Positions 45,675 to 58,216 are shown, counted from the stretch's first letter. The stretch: DNA of 64,000 nt from Alcanivorax quisquiliarum (GCF_023051175.1 NZ_JALKII010000010.1:1-64000); one strand, 5' to 3'. Notes: a model not told the origin generated them from the letters alone. Numbers and translations are program-made.

Positions 45675-45814
45675 AATTTGCCAGAGCGCATTGTCGGCAC
45701 TTTGTTAATTTTTGTTGAGTAGTGTGCTGGGCAGTGTATTGCCTGGAGGATGTCGCCGAGAATAGCGCGGTTGTCACACCGCCTTTTCCGATGACATTTC
45801 CAGGACGGACCACA

Positions 45815-46978
45815 ATGAAAAACCATTTCCCCAGGACACTTTCCACATTCGGGCTGGCCGGCCTCGCCTTGTGCGCCGTGGCAGCGCAGGCCCACGATAT
45901 CCCTGACCAGTACCTCTACATTGGCGGCCACGCCAGCCAATACTGGTTCGACGAGGATGAGCTTGGCCCCAACAGCTATGACACCGTGACGTTGCCCGGC
46001 CTGCAATTCGGCGCCCGTTTTGCGCCGAACTGGTCTGCGCAAGCCTGGTGGGAGCGCAACGGCGTGAAGAGCGAGATCACACGCGAGCGCACCCATGTTT
46101 CTCTGGCGCTGGCGTCATTGCGCTACCATTTTCACGATACTTCCGTCGGCCCATTCGAGCCCTATGCCGGCCTTGCTGTCGGCCAGCTGCGGTTTGATCA
46201 TCGCGGCCGCGATACCGACAAGGAAACGGTTGCCGGTGCGGAATTCGGCTTGCAGGCGCGGGTCGCCGAGCATTGGGTGTTCGATATCGGTGCGCGCCCG
46301 TTGTGGACAGAGTGGCGCGATCGTTTTGAAGGCGAAGTCTACGCCGGCCTGAATCTGATTTTCGGCGCCACGCGCAAGGCCGAGCCCGAGCCGCTGCCCG
46401 CCGAGCCGGTGGTGCGCGACAGTGACGGCGACGGCGTGCCGGATCAGCAAGATCAGTGCCCCGATACCCCGGCCGGTGTTGCCGTTGATGCGCAGGGCTG
46501 CCCGCTGGACGGCGACGGTGACGGCGTGCCCGACTATCTGGATGCCTGCCCGAATACCCCGGATGGCGCCCTGGTGGACGAGCGTGGCTGCCAGGTCTAT
46601 CTGGAGCGCGATGTGCGGGAAACCCTGTACGTCGAGTTCGAGCTGAACAAAGCCGAGATCCAGCAGGAGTTCATCGGTGAGCTGGCACAACTGGCGGACA
46701 TGATGCGCAAATATCCCTCCGCACAGCTGCGCCTTGAAGGGCATACCGACAGCACTGGTGCGGCCTCCTACAACATGCGCCTGTCTGGCCAGCGTGCCGA
46801 TTCAGTCAAGAACTCTCTGGTCAACAGCTTCGGCATCGACCCCGCCCGTATCGACACCGTGGGCTTTGGGGAGGAGCAGCCCATTGCGGACAACAGCACT
46901 GCCGATGGCCGTGCACAAAACCGTCGTGTGGAAGCCATTTTGCAGGCAACCCAACGCGAAGGGCTTTACGAGGACTGA
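45815..46978 (+). CDS. OmpA-family outer membrane protein with TSP3 repeats (1)
   Basis: A 387-residue outer membrane protein: signal peptide to AQA-H28, an N-terminal 8-strand beta-barrel-like region (30-190), thrombospondin type 3 calcium-binding repeats (DSDGDGVPDQQDQCPDTP, DGDGDGVPDYLDACPNTP) at about 205-270, and an OmpA peptidoglycan-binding domain (275-387; LEGHTDSTGAASYNMRLS, NRRVEA). It links the outer membrane to peptidoglycan. Start at 45815 is chosen for the signal peptide; the upstream frame has no ribosome-binding site. Confidence 0.9.
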   Translation: MKNHFPRTLSTFGLAGLALCAVAAQAHDIPDQYLYIGGHASQYWFDEDELGPNSYDTVTLPGLQFGARFAPNWSAQAWWERNGVKSEITRERTHVSLALASLRYHFHDTSVGPFEPYAGLAVGQLRFDHRGRDTDKETVAGAEFGLQARVAEHWVFDIGARPLWTEWRDRFEGEVYAGLNLIFGATRKAEPEPLPAEPVVRDSDGDGVPDQQDQCPDTPAGVAVDAQGCPLDGDGDGVPDYLDACPNTPDGALVDERGCQVYLERDVRETLYVEFELNKAEIQQEFIGELAQLADMMRKYPSAQLRLEGHTDSTGAASYNMRLSGQRADSVKNSLVNSFGIDPARIDTVGFGEEQPIADNSTADGRAQNRRVEAILQATQREGLYED

Positions 46979-47947
46979 CGCCACCCCGGCCCGGCCAGCA
47001 CCGATACAGGCGCTGGCCGGGCCGTAACCGCTTCGCAAAGGCCGGCACAGTGCCGGCTTTTTCTTACCGGCTTTTTTCCAACCGGCGCTCTTCATAGAAC
47101 CCTGTCACAGAACCCTGTCACAGAACCCTGTCACAGCACCCAATCACAAAACCCGCTAGAAGAACCCGCCCGCAGAAGCCCCCGCGTGACGATGACGCTC
47201 CTGTTGAAAGCCCCCCCGGCTACCGCTTCAAAAAAGCGCCGCGCGGCTGCCCCCGGATCACCGCATAGCACTTTCGCCTGAACGGCCGACACCTTTACCA
47301 GCTATCAGGCAGGTGCGCGAAACAGCGCCAGCCACTCGCTATCGACCCCCGTGGTTCGCTCTATTTCGCGCATACGCCATGGCTTTTTTCCCTGCCTCCC
47401 CTGCGATGGCTGGCACTTTTGCTCCGCTTTTGCGCACTCATTTGCACAAAATGGCCGCGCGCGGCCATCACAGCCGTCAATTTACCTTCCGTTTTTGCCA
47501 CAAATTTTGTAAGAGATTGCCCTATTTCTTTGTAAGCTTTCTCTTACATGGCTTTTGTTTCTTCCTTTTTCAATCAGTTACACGCCGATACAGTGCAGGC
47601 GCAAAGCAAGGCAACCAGAAGGCTTTCGTGACGCGGAGCGCCGATCAGCTTGTAAATATTTCGTTGTTTTGCCCTGTTGCCCGGCGGTGGCCGTATACAA
47701 TCCAACACATAAATACAACACGCTGCGGCGCTCGGCGCCGGTCAGCCAAGGCTCCACCTAAAAACATATCTTTTTGATTTAAAAGAAAGTTTTAGTTTTA
47801 AAGAGCCTCCCTGCCAAGGCGATATCAAATTGCCTTCATGGAAATCCGGCCCCCGCCTACCTCGCCATTCCCCGATCATTCACGGCGTAACCCGGCCCGC
47901 CCGGGTTCACCTGTTTTCCGTGGGAGTCAGCAAAGAGGGATTGCTCT
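46979..47947. other. Intergenic region between the OmpA genes
   Basis: Contains two hairpins after the first gene (see terminator), three tandem copies of CCTGTCACAGAACC (about 47100-47140), and an inverted repeat TGTAAGAGA / TCTCTTACA (47508-47548) with a TGTAAG between. No gene seen; the leader of the second ompA-like gene is here. Confidence 0.5.
47041..47065 (+). terminator. Rho-independent terminator after the first ompA-like gene
   Basis: GCCGGCA / TGCCGGC stem with CAG loop, followed by TTTTTCTT. A 9-bp hairpin CCGGCCAGC / GCTGGCCGG lies just upstream at 46991-47020. Confidence 0.7.
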
Positions 47948-49033
47948 ATGAAATTCACCAGATCGGGATTTGCTATCGGCGTCGCCGGCCTGATGTTCGG
48001 CGTGTCGGCTGCGGCCAATCAGGAATGGCCTGAATCATTCGGCTATCTGGGTATCCAGGGTTCGTATTACGACATCGAAACAGGTCGTGATTCTATCGGC
48101 GATGTGCACAACTACTGGCAGCCTGCCGTCAATCTTGGCTACCGCTTCAATCCGCGTTTCTCCATTCAGTTGCAATACGGCGAAGCTGAAACCGAAGCCC
48201 GCAACCTGGATATTGATGTGGATGCCAAGCTGGCCACCATTACCGGTCGCCTGCATTTTCCGGAATGGGCGTTCGGCGGCTTTCAGCCCTATGCCGGCGC
48301 CGGTTACGGACGTAACGAGCTTGAGCCGGATGGCCTGCGCACCAAGCGCGAGGATATGTACGTGGGCGAGCTGGGCTTGCAGCGGCTGCTCGGCAGCCAT
48401 TTCATGCTGGATCTTGGCGTCCGTGGCCTGCTGGAGGATGACGACCGCTTCTTCGATTCCCAGCCCTACATTGCTCTCAACTGGTTGTTCGGCAAGCGCT
48501 ATGCCGAAGCAGCACCCGCACCGGCGCCTGAGCCGGCACCGCGTCGCGAAGAACCGATGTGGATCGATAGCGATAACGATGGCGTGCCGGATCATCTGGA
48601 TCAGTGCCCCAACACCCCGGCCGGCGCGCTGGTTGATGACGTTGGCTGCCATCTGACGCTGGAAGAAACCGTCAGCATCACGCTGCACGTGGAATTCGAT
48701 CACGACAGCACCACCGTCAAACGTAGCTTCCTGCCGCAGATCGGTGAAGTGGCCGAGGTGCTGGTGCAGTATCCGGATGCCGAGGTGCTGCTGGAAGGCC
48801 ACACCGACTCCACCGGCCCGGCCAGCTACAACCAGAATCTCTCTGTGAGCCGCGCCGACGCTGTCATGCGCGTGCTGATTTCCGAATTCGGTATTGGCCC
48901 GGAACGTATCCGCACCTCCGGCATGGGTGAATCCCAGCCGATCGCGGATAACAACACCGCTGCCGGCCGCGCTCAGAACCGGCGTGTCGAGGCAGTTGTC
49001 GAGGCCAGCCGTGAACAGATCCAGCGCCGCTGA
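47948..49033 (+). CDS. OmpA-family outer membrane protein with TSP3 repeat (2)
   Basis: A 361-residue paralog of the protein at 45815. Signal peptide to SAA-A22, beta-barrel-like N-terminal domain (25-185), a Pro/Ala/Glu linker, one TSP3 repeat (DSDNDGVPDHLDQCPNTP) at about 203-220 and an OmpA domain (240-360; LEGHTDSTGPASYNQNLS, NRRVEAVV). It is followed 41 bases later by an Ig-like lipoprotein gene, probably in one transcript. Confidence 0.9.
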   Translation: MKFTRSGFAIGVAGLMFGVSAAANQEWPESFGYLGIQGSYYDIETGRDSIGDVHNYWQPAVNLGYRFNPRFSIQLQYGEAETEARNLDIDVDAKLATITGRLHFPEWAFGGFQPYAGAGYGRNELEPDGLRTKREDMYVGELGLQRLLGSHFMLDLGVRGLLEDDDRFFDSQPYIALNWLFGKRYAEAAPAPAPEPAPRREEPMWIDSDNDGVPDHLDQCPNTPAGALVDDVGCHLTLEETVSITLHVEFDHDSTTVKRSFLPQIGEVAEVLVQYPDAEVLLEGHTDSTGPASYNQNLSVSRADAVMRVLISEFGIGPERIRTSGMGESQPIADNNTAAGRAQNRRVEAVVEASREQIQRR

Positions 49034-49074
49034 AACCACACAGACAAGCATGCAAGCCATGCAGGAGAACGCAC

Positions 49075-50721
49075 ATGAAACGCATTAATCTGCCATTAAT
49101 AAAAGGAGCATCGCTGCTGATGGCAGCGATACTGATCGCTGCTTGCGGTGGTGGCGGCAGCGGCCCCAACTCCAGTCGTATCGACGTCCCCGGTGACGGC
49201 GACCCTGGCCCTGGCCCCGGCCCTGGCCCCGGCCCTGGCCCCGGCGACCCGACTTTCTGTGAAGATCCACTGCAACTGCTGCGGATCGACAACAACGGCA
49301 TCGTGCCAGCCGATGGCGCTACCGACGTCCCGCTGAACAGCGTTATCAACGTGCGCTTCAGCCACGCCGTCTCGCCTGCATCGGTGAGCGACACCACAAT
49401 TTTCCTCACCGCTGAAGGTGCGCCGGTAGATGTCACTCACCAGGTCAACGGTCGCAACGTGACCCTGACGCCCAATGCCGCACTGACGGGCGCCACGGAA
49501 TACACCCTGACCATCGGCGGCCAGATTGAAGCAGCCGCTTGTGTCGATACCGGCACCAGCAAATTCCTGTCCGATAATGATGTCGGTGACCGCACCTTCA
49601 CCACCGGCACCCAACCTGATGCCATACAGCCAACCATCGTCTCGATCACGCCTGCCGACGGCGCCTCGCTAGTGCCGCAGGATGCCAGCGTTACCATTAT
49701 CTTCAGCGAGCCGGTGCTGGCGGATTCCATCACCAGTAGCACGGTAACGCTGACACGGCTGGATAATTCGACCACCGTGGATGGCACGCTGGACGTGAAA
49801 AGAGAGATCGTCGTCTTCACGCCCGCCACACCGCTGTTGATGCAACGCAACTATCGCCTGGATGTTTCCACCAATGTGCGTGATCTGGCCGGCAATTCGC
49901 TGCAAAACGCTGGCCAGAGCGAGTTCCGCACCGGCGGCGTGGTGGTCGGCCTCAATGATGATCTGATCCGCGAGATTCCCGGCCTGAGCGATCTGAGCAA
50001 TGGCCCGCTCGCGGACCTGCTCACCCAGATCGGCCTGGTGCCGGATCAGGGCGGCGGTGCCGGCAATCTGGATAACCTGGCCATCATCACCCTGCCATTG
50101 CCGACGGACATCAACAATCCGACCGAGTTCGACAATTTGTTGATCGCGGTATGTGATCCGGACACTCCTGGCGAACCCTGCGCCCTGAGCCTGAGCGCCG
50201 GCCTGAACCCGGATGCAGTGGCACAGCTGGCCGATGCCTTTACCGGCGGCGACCCCGAAGCCCTTATGGAAGCGCTCGCCAATGCGCTGGTGGCAGAGAA
50301 CGGCGTCCTGAGTATTGATCTGGCATTGCTGGAAGACGGCCTGCCCGGCGCCACGCAAATCCTTGATGATGTGCCGCTGCTCAGCGATGCGCTGGACATG
50401 ATCGTCGGCGCGCTGGAAGACGGGCTGACACAAGTGCCAGTGCTCAATGAGCTTGTCGATCAGCTCAACCTGTTCGGCCCCGGCAGCGTTGTCGATCTCG
50501 GCCTGCTCGGCGGCTCGTTACTGCAACTGGATGTCGGTGACGACGAATATCGGCTGCTCGAACTGAGTGTGCTCGATCCCACCACGGGCACTGTGCTGGA
50601 TCTCAGCGGCGGGTTGATCAGCGATGTGCTTGACCCAGTACTGGGGGCACTTGATCCGGTGCTTGATCCGGTCAACGAGCTGCTGTGCAACACCATTCCG
50701 CTGCTGTGCCTGCGGCGATAG
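49075..50721 (+). CDS. Ig-like-domain lipoprotein with Pro-Gly linker
   Basis: A 548-residue exported lipoprotein: lipobox at LIAAC (Cys24), then a linker of (PG) repeats (PGPGPGPG, 43-56). Two Big_5 Ig-like domains follow (IRFSHAVSPASV- and IIFSEPVLADS-type units, about 75-185 and 195-295). The rest is Leu/Asp-rich and ends with DPVLGALDPVLDPV repeats. It resembles the much larger lipoprotein at 8096-11665 in layout. Function unknown; surface or cell-wall adhesion is likely. Confidence 0.82.
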   Translation: MKRINLPLIKGASLLMAAILIAACGGGGSGPNSSRIDVPGDGDPGPGPGPGPGPGPGDPTFCEDPLQLLRIDNNGIVPADGATDVPLNSVINVRFSHAVSPASVSDTTIFLTAEGAPVDVTHQVNGRNVTLTPNAALTGATEYTLTIGGQIEAAACVDTGTSKFLSDNDVGDRTFTTGTQPDAIQPTIVSITPADGASLVPQDASVTIIFSEPVLADSITSSTVTLTRLDNSTTVDGTLDVKREIVVFTPATPLLMQRNYRLDVSTNVRDLAGNSLQNAGQSEFRTGGVVVGLNDDLIREIPGLSDLSNGPLADLLTQIGLVPDQGGGAGNLDNLAIITLPLPTDINNPTEFDNLLIAVCDPDTPGEPCALSLSAGLNPDAVAQLADAFTGGDPEALMEALANALVAENGVLSIDLALLEDGLPGATQILDDVPLLSDALDMIVGALEDGLTQVPVLNELVDQLNLFGPGSVVDLGLLGGSLLQLDVGDDEYRLLELSVLDPTTGTVLDLSGGLISDVLDPVLGALDPVLDPVNELLCNTIPLLCLRR

Positions 50722-50747
50722 TCTGACTCCCGCCTTATAAGCGGCTT

Positions 50748-50782
50748 GGGGCGCCTCCCCCCTCGGGGCGCCCCTTCTTTTA
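50748..50782 (+). terminator. Rho-independent terminator of the OmpA-lipoprotein unit
   Basis: GGGGCGCC / GGCGCCCC stem with an 11-base loop, then TTCTTTTA, 27 bases after the lipoprotein stop. Confidence 0.85.
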
Positions 50783-51471
50783 TGCGGAAGGAGGTTTCAG
50801 ACGACGGGGCGAAACAAGCGCCCGCCACACCGCGTACCCTGGCACCGGCTTTTTGATGTCACTGTAAAACGGTGCTGAGGCGATGGTGCAATCGTGTTTC
50901 GCTCCCCGCTTTATCGCATATGCGAGGGCACTGAACGATACGGCGCACTTGCATCAGCAATAGCGCAGGGGCACGACCAGTGCGCGGGGAGTCAGCGTGC
51001 ACGCCCTCGTCTTCCTGTTCACGTTTTCGCTTGAGTCGATCGCTCGCTTGTCTGGCACTCCTTTGCTTGCCCCCTTGCCTGGCCCTCCATGTTCCGCAGT
51101 CCCTCGCCTGGCACGCTTTCGTTCGGCGCTCGCGTCTGGTGCTCCCGTCTGATGCTCTCTCGTCTGGTAAAACGCAGCACCACTCTTTTATCGCCCCGAA
51201 GCCATCATGTGTTTGACAGCAATCGCTGCGGCGCTTTCTTCGTCACCCGTGCTGTCAGCTCTTCCTGCCTCGGCCAGCTCATCGCAGTTGTCCCATATCG
51301 GCTGGTAGCACTGCGCAACAACAGATCGGTTGCTCCAGCGTCGGCATCCATCGCGCTGCAACCAATTGCCGCACCGCCTGCGCCAATAGGCCAAAGAGTC
51401 ATTGAGAGGCCGCCACCGCTGTCCATAATCATTGGCGATCAAACACCGTCCACCATAAAAAGGGGAGCCCC
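50783..51471. other. Intergenic region before the acyl-CoA dehydrogenase pair
   Basis: About 690 bases with no supported gene; short frames lack family resemblance. The promoter of the acyl-CoA dehydrogenase operon must be here. Nothing else recognised. Confidence 0.35.
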
Positions 51472-52779
51472 ATGGCAAAAGATGCCGTCGGCTATGCGCT
51501 CAGTACGCTGAACAGGATGGCCAGTTCCGAGCTGCTCGACAAACTCGGCCTGCGCAAGCTGGTGGAGCGAATGGCTTACACCCTGACGCGCACCGGCTTT
51601 CAGGTCATCACCACCTCGGCACGCACTTTCAAGGGCGGCCCGAGGCTGGACAAACCCGAACGGCTTAACAAGCCCGGCCACACCACTGATCTGTTCGATC
51701 TGAATATCACCGACGAACAGCAGATGATTCGTGATTCCGTGCGTGCCTTCGCCACAGACGTGTTGCGCCCCGGTGCCGAACACGCCGATGAAAACGCCAC
51801 CACCAGCGATGAAACCATTGCCGCCGCACTGGAGCTGGGCCTCAATTTCTTTGCCGTGCCGGAATCACTTGGTGGCGCCGCCAGTGAGCGTTCCCCAGTC
51901 ACCACCATGCTGCTGGCAGAAGATCTCGCCTGGGGCGATATGGGGCAAGCCATCGCCATCCTCGCCCCCATGGGCGTCGCCAATGCGCTGACACAATGGG
52001 GCACGGCGGAACAGCAGTCCCGTTACCTGCCGGCATTCGCCTCGGAAAACCCGCCCAAGGCAACCATCGCGCTGGCCGAACCACGCCCGCTGTTCGATCC
52101 ATTGCAGCTTCAGACGCTGGCCGAACGTGACGGCGATAGCTATGTGCTCAATGGCGTGAAGTCGCTGGTGCCGCTCGCTGGCGAAGCCGAGCTGTTCCTG
52201 ATCGCCGCCCAGGCCGACGACGGCCCGGCGGTCTTCATTGTCGAAGGCGGCGCCGAAGGCCTGCGCGCCGGCGATGATCCGTCGATGGGCATTCGCGCCT
52301 GCGCACAACGTCCGTTGCAACTCGAAAATGTGCGTGTCCCCGCCAGCCAACGTCTCGGCACCGATGATTTTGATTACCGTGCCTTTGTCGATCTCGGCAC
52401 CCTCGCCTGGTGCGCTCTGGCCATCGGCACCAGCCAGGCTGTGCTCGACTACGTGATTCCCTACTGCAACGAGCGCAAGGCATTTGGCGAGCCCATCAGC
52501 CACCGGCAAGCAGTCGCCTTCATGATTGCCGACATGGCCATTGAACTGGATGCCATGCGCATGCTCACCTGGCGCGCAGTATGCCGTGCCGAGCAGGGCA
52601 AGCCGTTCCGCCGCGAGGCCCATCTGGCACGCACGCTCTGCAAGGAAAAAGCCATGCAGATCGGCACCGACGGAGTGCAACTGCTCGGTGGGCACGGCTT
52701 CACCAAGGAATACCCGGTCGAGCGCTGGTACCGCGACCTGCGCGCCATTGGCGTCGCTTTTGGCGGCCTGCATCTGTGA
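51472..52779 (+). CDS. Acyl-CoA dehydrogenase family protein lacking the catalytic EGT motif
   Basis: A 435-residue flavoprotein-like protein of the acyl-CoA dehydrogenase fold. An extra ~70-residue N-terminal segment precedes the dehydrogenase N domain; the C-terminal helical domain has TDGVQLLGGHGFTKEYPVER. Where others have the active-site glutamate in an EGT motif (IYEGT), this one ends VAFGGLHL, so the catalytic base is missing at the usual place. It may be regulatory, act with its neighbour or use another glutamate. It lies 23 bases before the next acyl-CoA dehydrogenase in one operon. Confidence 0.83.
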   Translation: MAKDAVGYALSTLNRMASSELLDKLGLRKLVERMAYTLTRTGFQVITTSARTFKGGPRLDKPERLNKPGHTTDLFDLNITDEQQMIRDSVRAFATDVLRPGAEHADENATTSDETIAAALELGLNFFAVPESLGGAASERSPVTTMLLAEDLAWGDMGQAIAILAPMGVANALTQWGTAEQQSRYLPAFASENPPKATIALAEPRPLFDPLQLQTLAERDGDSYVLNGVKSLVPLAGEAELFLIAAQADDGPAVFIVEGGAEGLRAGDDPSMGIRACAQRPLQLENVRVPASQRLGTDDFDYRAFVDLGTLAWCALAIGTSQAVLDYVIPYCNERKAFGEPISHRQAVAFMIADMAIELDAMRMLTWRAVCRAEQGKPFRREAHLARTLCKEKAMQIGTDGVQLLGGHGFTKEYPVERWYRDLRAIGVAFGGLHL

Positions 52780-52802
52780 TGCGGTAACAGGGAGAACACA
52801 CC

Positions 52803-54008
52803 ATGAATATCGAAATCCCGAAAAAGATCCGACCGATCATCAACAATGCCCACCAGGTGGCATTGAGCGTGTTCCGGCCGATTTCACGCAAGTATGACCG
52901 CGCCGAACATGAAGCGCCGAAAGAGCTGGAAATGCTGGCTTCGGTGCTCGACGGCTTCAACGAAGGCGACCCGGAATCCAGCGCCGGCGCCACACGCACC
53001 GGCAAGGGCCGCATCAGCAACGATGGCACCGTGAAGAACGGCGCCAACATGAGCACCTGCCTGGGCGCCATGGAGCTGTGCTACGGCGACACCGGTTTTC
53101 TGCTGGCGATGCCGCGCCAGGGCCTGGGCAATGCGGCCATCGCTGCTGTGGCCAACGACGAGCAGCTCAAGCGCTTTGATGGCAAATGGGCCGCGATGGC
53201 AATTACCGAACCCGGCTGCGGCTCGGATTCGGCAGCCATTCGCACCACCGCCCGCAAGGACGGCGATCACTATGTGCTCAATGGCGAGAAGATTTTTGTC
53301 ACCTCCGGCGAGCGTGCCGATTGTGTGGTGGTCTGGGCCACCCTTGATCCCGCCATCGGCCGCGCCGCGATCAAATCGTTTGTCGTGGAATGGGGCACAC
53401 CCGGCATGGAGCTGGGGCGGCTGGAGAAAAAACTCGGTATCAAGGCATCCGATACCGCCGCGATCAACTTCGTCGACTGCCGCGTGCCGGCGGAAAACCT
53501 GCTGGGCAACCCCGAGATTGATGTGAAGAAAGGTTTCGGCGGAGTGATGGAAACCTTCGACAACACGCGCCCGCTGGTTGCCTCCATGGCTATCGGTGTT
53601 GCCAGGGCATCGCTTGAGCGGTTGCGCGAATTGCTCGCAGAGCAAATCGAATACAACTACGACAAGCCGGTGGATAACTGCTCTGCTGTCGAAGCCGAGC
53701 TGTACCGGATGGAAGCGGAATGGGAAGCCGCCTACTGGCTCGCAATCCGCGCAGCCTGGATGGCGGACAATAAGCAATCGAACTCGCTGGAAGCCTCCAT
53801 CTCCAAAGCCAAGGCAGGCCGGGTGGGCAACGCCATCACCCTGCGCTGTGCAGAGCTGGCCGGCACGCTGGGTTATACCGAGGATGAGTTGCTGGAAAAG
53901 TGGGCTCGCGATTCCAAGATTCTGGATATCTTCGAAGGTACACAGCAAATTCAGCAACTGATTATCGCTCGGCGTCTGCTGGGGCTGTCGTCTTCCGAAT
54001 TGAAGTAA
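52803..54008 (+). CDS. Acyl-CoA dehydrogenase
   Basis: A 401-residue acyl-CoA dehydrogenase that introduces the alpha-beta double bond in acyl-CoA. AITEPGCGSDSAAIRTTA is the FAD-binding signature and the active-site glutamate is in DIFEGTQQIQQLI at about 378-390. Substrate chain length is unknown. GGGAG precedes the ATG. It is co-transcribed with the catalytically atypical paralog upstream. A stem-loop terminator follows. Confidence 0.92.
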   Translation: MNIEIPKKIRPIINNAHQVALSVFRPISRKYDRAEHEAPKELEMLASVLDGFNEGDPESSAGATRTGKGRISNDGTVKNGANMSTCLGAMELCYGDTGFLLAMPRQGLGNAAIAAVANDEQLKRFDGKWAAMAITEPGCGSDSAAIRTTARKDGDHYVLNGEKIFVTSGERADCVVVWATLDPAIGRAAIKSFVVEWGTPGMELGRLEKKLGIKASDTAAINFVDCRVPAENLLGNPEIDVKKGFGGVMETFDNTRPLVASMAIGVARASLERLRELLAEQIEYNYDKPVDNCSAVEAELYRMEAEWEAAYWLAIRAAWMADNKQSNSLEASISKAKAGRVGNAITLRCAELAGTLGYTEDELLEKWARDSKILDIFEGTQQIQQLIIARRLLGLSSSELK

Positions 54009-54016
54009 GCAACAAG

Positions 54017-54051
54017 CCGCCACGGGCGCCGGCGCTCGTGGCGGATCTTTT
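54017..54051 (+). terminator. Terminator after the acyl-CoA dehydrogenase operon
   Basis: CCGCCACGGGCGCC pairs with GGCGCTCGTGGCGG (one G-T wobble) and is followed by ATCTTTTA. It starts eight bases after the stop. Confidence 0.75.
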
Positions 54052-54186
54052 ACATCCCGGCCCATGCGGGGTGCACGCAGGTAAGCCATAATGGCCAGCC
54101 ACAATAGCGAGCCATACGGCAAGCTGTCGCGGCAAACCGCCATAGCAGCCACATGCCACCCTTATCCGATGCCGGGAGGTACTTAC

Positions 54187-54654
54187 ATGCGGTACTCCAT
54201 CATGCGGTACTCCATGCCACGCACCCGCCTGCTGTTGATCAGCTTTACCCTGCTGTTTGCCATCACCGGATGCAGCGATAACGATGCACCGCCCAATGTC
54301 CCCACGCCCGAAGTCGAAACACCCGACGTCGAAGAGCGTGCAGCAGATGAGCACACCATTGAGGAGTTTGTGCCGGATGTGGCACCGCCGGTAGCACCCG
54401 CTCTGGTGCGCTACCATTGCGCCCCAGGCCTGGTTGTCGAAGCCCTTTACGAAGGCGAGATGGCCACGCTGACCATCGGCAATGACGAATACCAGCTTGC
54501 TCAGGAGCCGGCCGCGTCCGGCGCCCGCTACAGCGATGGGCAACTTCAGTGGCACAGCAAAGGCGACGAAGCCGTGCTCACGGGCAAAGACGAAATGCAT
54601 GTCTGCCTGCGCATCAATGATGAAGACCCCGCCGCCTCCGAGATGACGCAATAA
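54187..54654 (+). CDS. MliC-like lysozyme inhibitor lipoprotein
   Basis: A 155-residue lipoprotein (lipobox ITGC, cleaved before the acidic linker). Residues about 75-145 form an MliC/PliC-like domain: VRYHCAPGLVVEALYEGEMA, the SGARYSDGQLQWHSKGDEA signature and a closing cysteine (MHVCLRIN). Such proteins inhibit host or amoebal C-type lysozymes and protect the cell wall. The ATG at 54187 has GGGAGG seven bases upstream; later in-frame ATGs would shorten the signal peptide. Confidence 0.85.
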   Translation: MRYSIMRYSMPRTRLLLISFTLLFAITGCSDNDAPPNVPTPEVETPDVEERAADEHTIEEFVPDVAPPVAPALVRYHCAPGLVVEALYEGEMATLTIGNDEYQLAQEPAASGARYSDGQLQWHSKGDEAVLTGKDEMHVCLRINDEDPAASEMTQ

Positions 54655-54790
54655 GCTGATTGGCCCCTGCTCCCCTTCCCCCCGGCTCGTATAGCCTGTT
54701 TATTCCCATATCGGCCGCGCAACTGCTACGGTAACGCCGTATTACGCTGCATTTTTCAAACGGATGATCTGCAATCGGGGAGAGCCTGAC

Positions 54791-55324
54791 ATGACCGTGC
54801 CATTGACACTGGGGCGCCTGCGAATATTGTTCAACCTGCCATGGCTGCTAGCCGTCTCCGGCATTGTTTTTCTGCTATCGCAAATCGCCCTGGCACTGAC
54901 GCTGGCGCCGCTTGGCGGCCCCGAGGCAATGCTGCGTGTGCAGCTGCTGTTTACCTCTGCGGCAGAATATCAATCGCAATTCAGCAGTTGGCAGGATGCC
55001 GGCGTGCTGGGCGCTTATCAGGCGCACCTGATCGTAGATGCGTTGCATCCGGTGTGGTACGCCACTTTTGCGACGTGCCTGCTGGCCATGCTGTTCAGCC
55101 ACCGTAACGCTGGCGGTGCCTGGGACAAATTGCTGCCACTACCATTGTTATCGGGCTTGCTTGATGTACTGGAGAACAGCATGCAGGCAATGTTTCTCAA
55201 CCACCCGGTCACGTTGACCGACGGGCTGGCGCGCCTCAGCTGGCTGTGCTCGGTGGGCAAATGGGGGTTGGTGGCGGTGTTCACGCTAGCGGCGCTGTAC
55301 TGGCTGATACCCCAGCGGCGCTGA
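54791..55324 (+). CDS. Integral membrane protein, 177 aa, unknown
   Basis: Four predicted transmembrane helices (about 18-40, 80-98, 117-135, 152-170) with basic ends and no motif recognised (ALHPVWYATFATCLLAMLF, LLDVLENSMQAMFL). GGGGAGAG precedes the ATG at 54791. It is a single gene next to the fadH terminator region. Confidence 0.7.
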   Translation: MTVPLTLGRLRILFNLPWLLAVSGIVFLLSQIALALTLAPLGGPEAMLRVQLLFTSAAEYQSQFSSWQDAGVLGAYQAHLIVDALHPVWYATFATCLLAMLFSHRNAGGAWDKLLPLPLLSGLLDVLENSMQAMFLNHPVTLTDGLARLSWLCSVGKWGLVAVFTLAALYWLIPQRR

Positions 55325-55354
55325 AACCCACACCACGCAGGAGCTTGACACCAA

Positions 55355-55374
55355 GGCGGGCGCTGGCGCCCGCC
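55355..55374. terminator. Hairpin between the membrane protein gene and fadH
   Basis: GGCGGGCG / CGCCCGCC stem with a short TG-type loop between two convergent genes. There is no T-run, so its strength is unclear. Confidence 0.4.
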
Positions 55375-55383
55375 GCAGGTTGC

Positions 55384-58175
<2,792 letters not shown>

Positions 58176-58188
58176 CCTGTCTGAAAAC

Positions 58189-58216
58189 AACAAAGGGGCC
58201 AGACGGCCCCTTTGTT
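58189..58216. terminator. Bidirectional terminator between tetR and the thiolase gene
   Basis: AACAAAGGGGCC / GGCCCCTTTGTT, a 12-bp perfect stem with AGAC loop, 14 bases after the tetR stop. Confidence 0.8.

Noticed and set aside
47313-47777. 154-codon open frame in the OmpA intergenic gap
   Set aside because: Composition is unlike the other genes (Phe/Arg/His-rich) and no ribosome-binding site or homology was seen.
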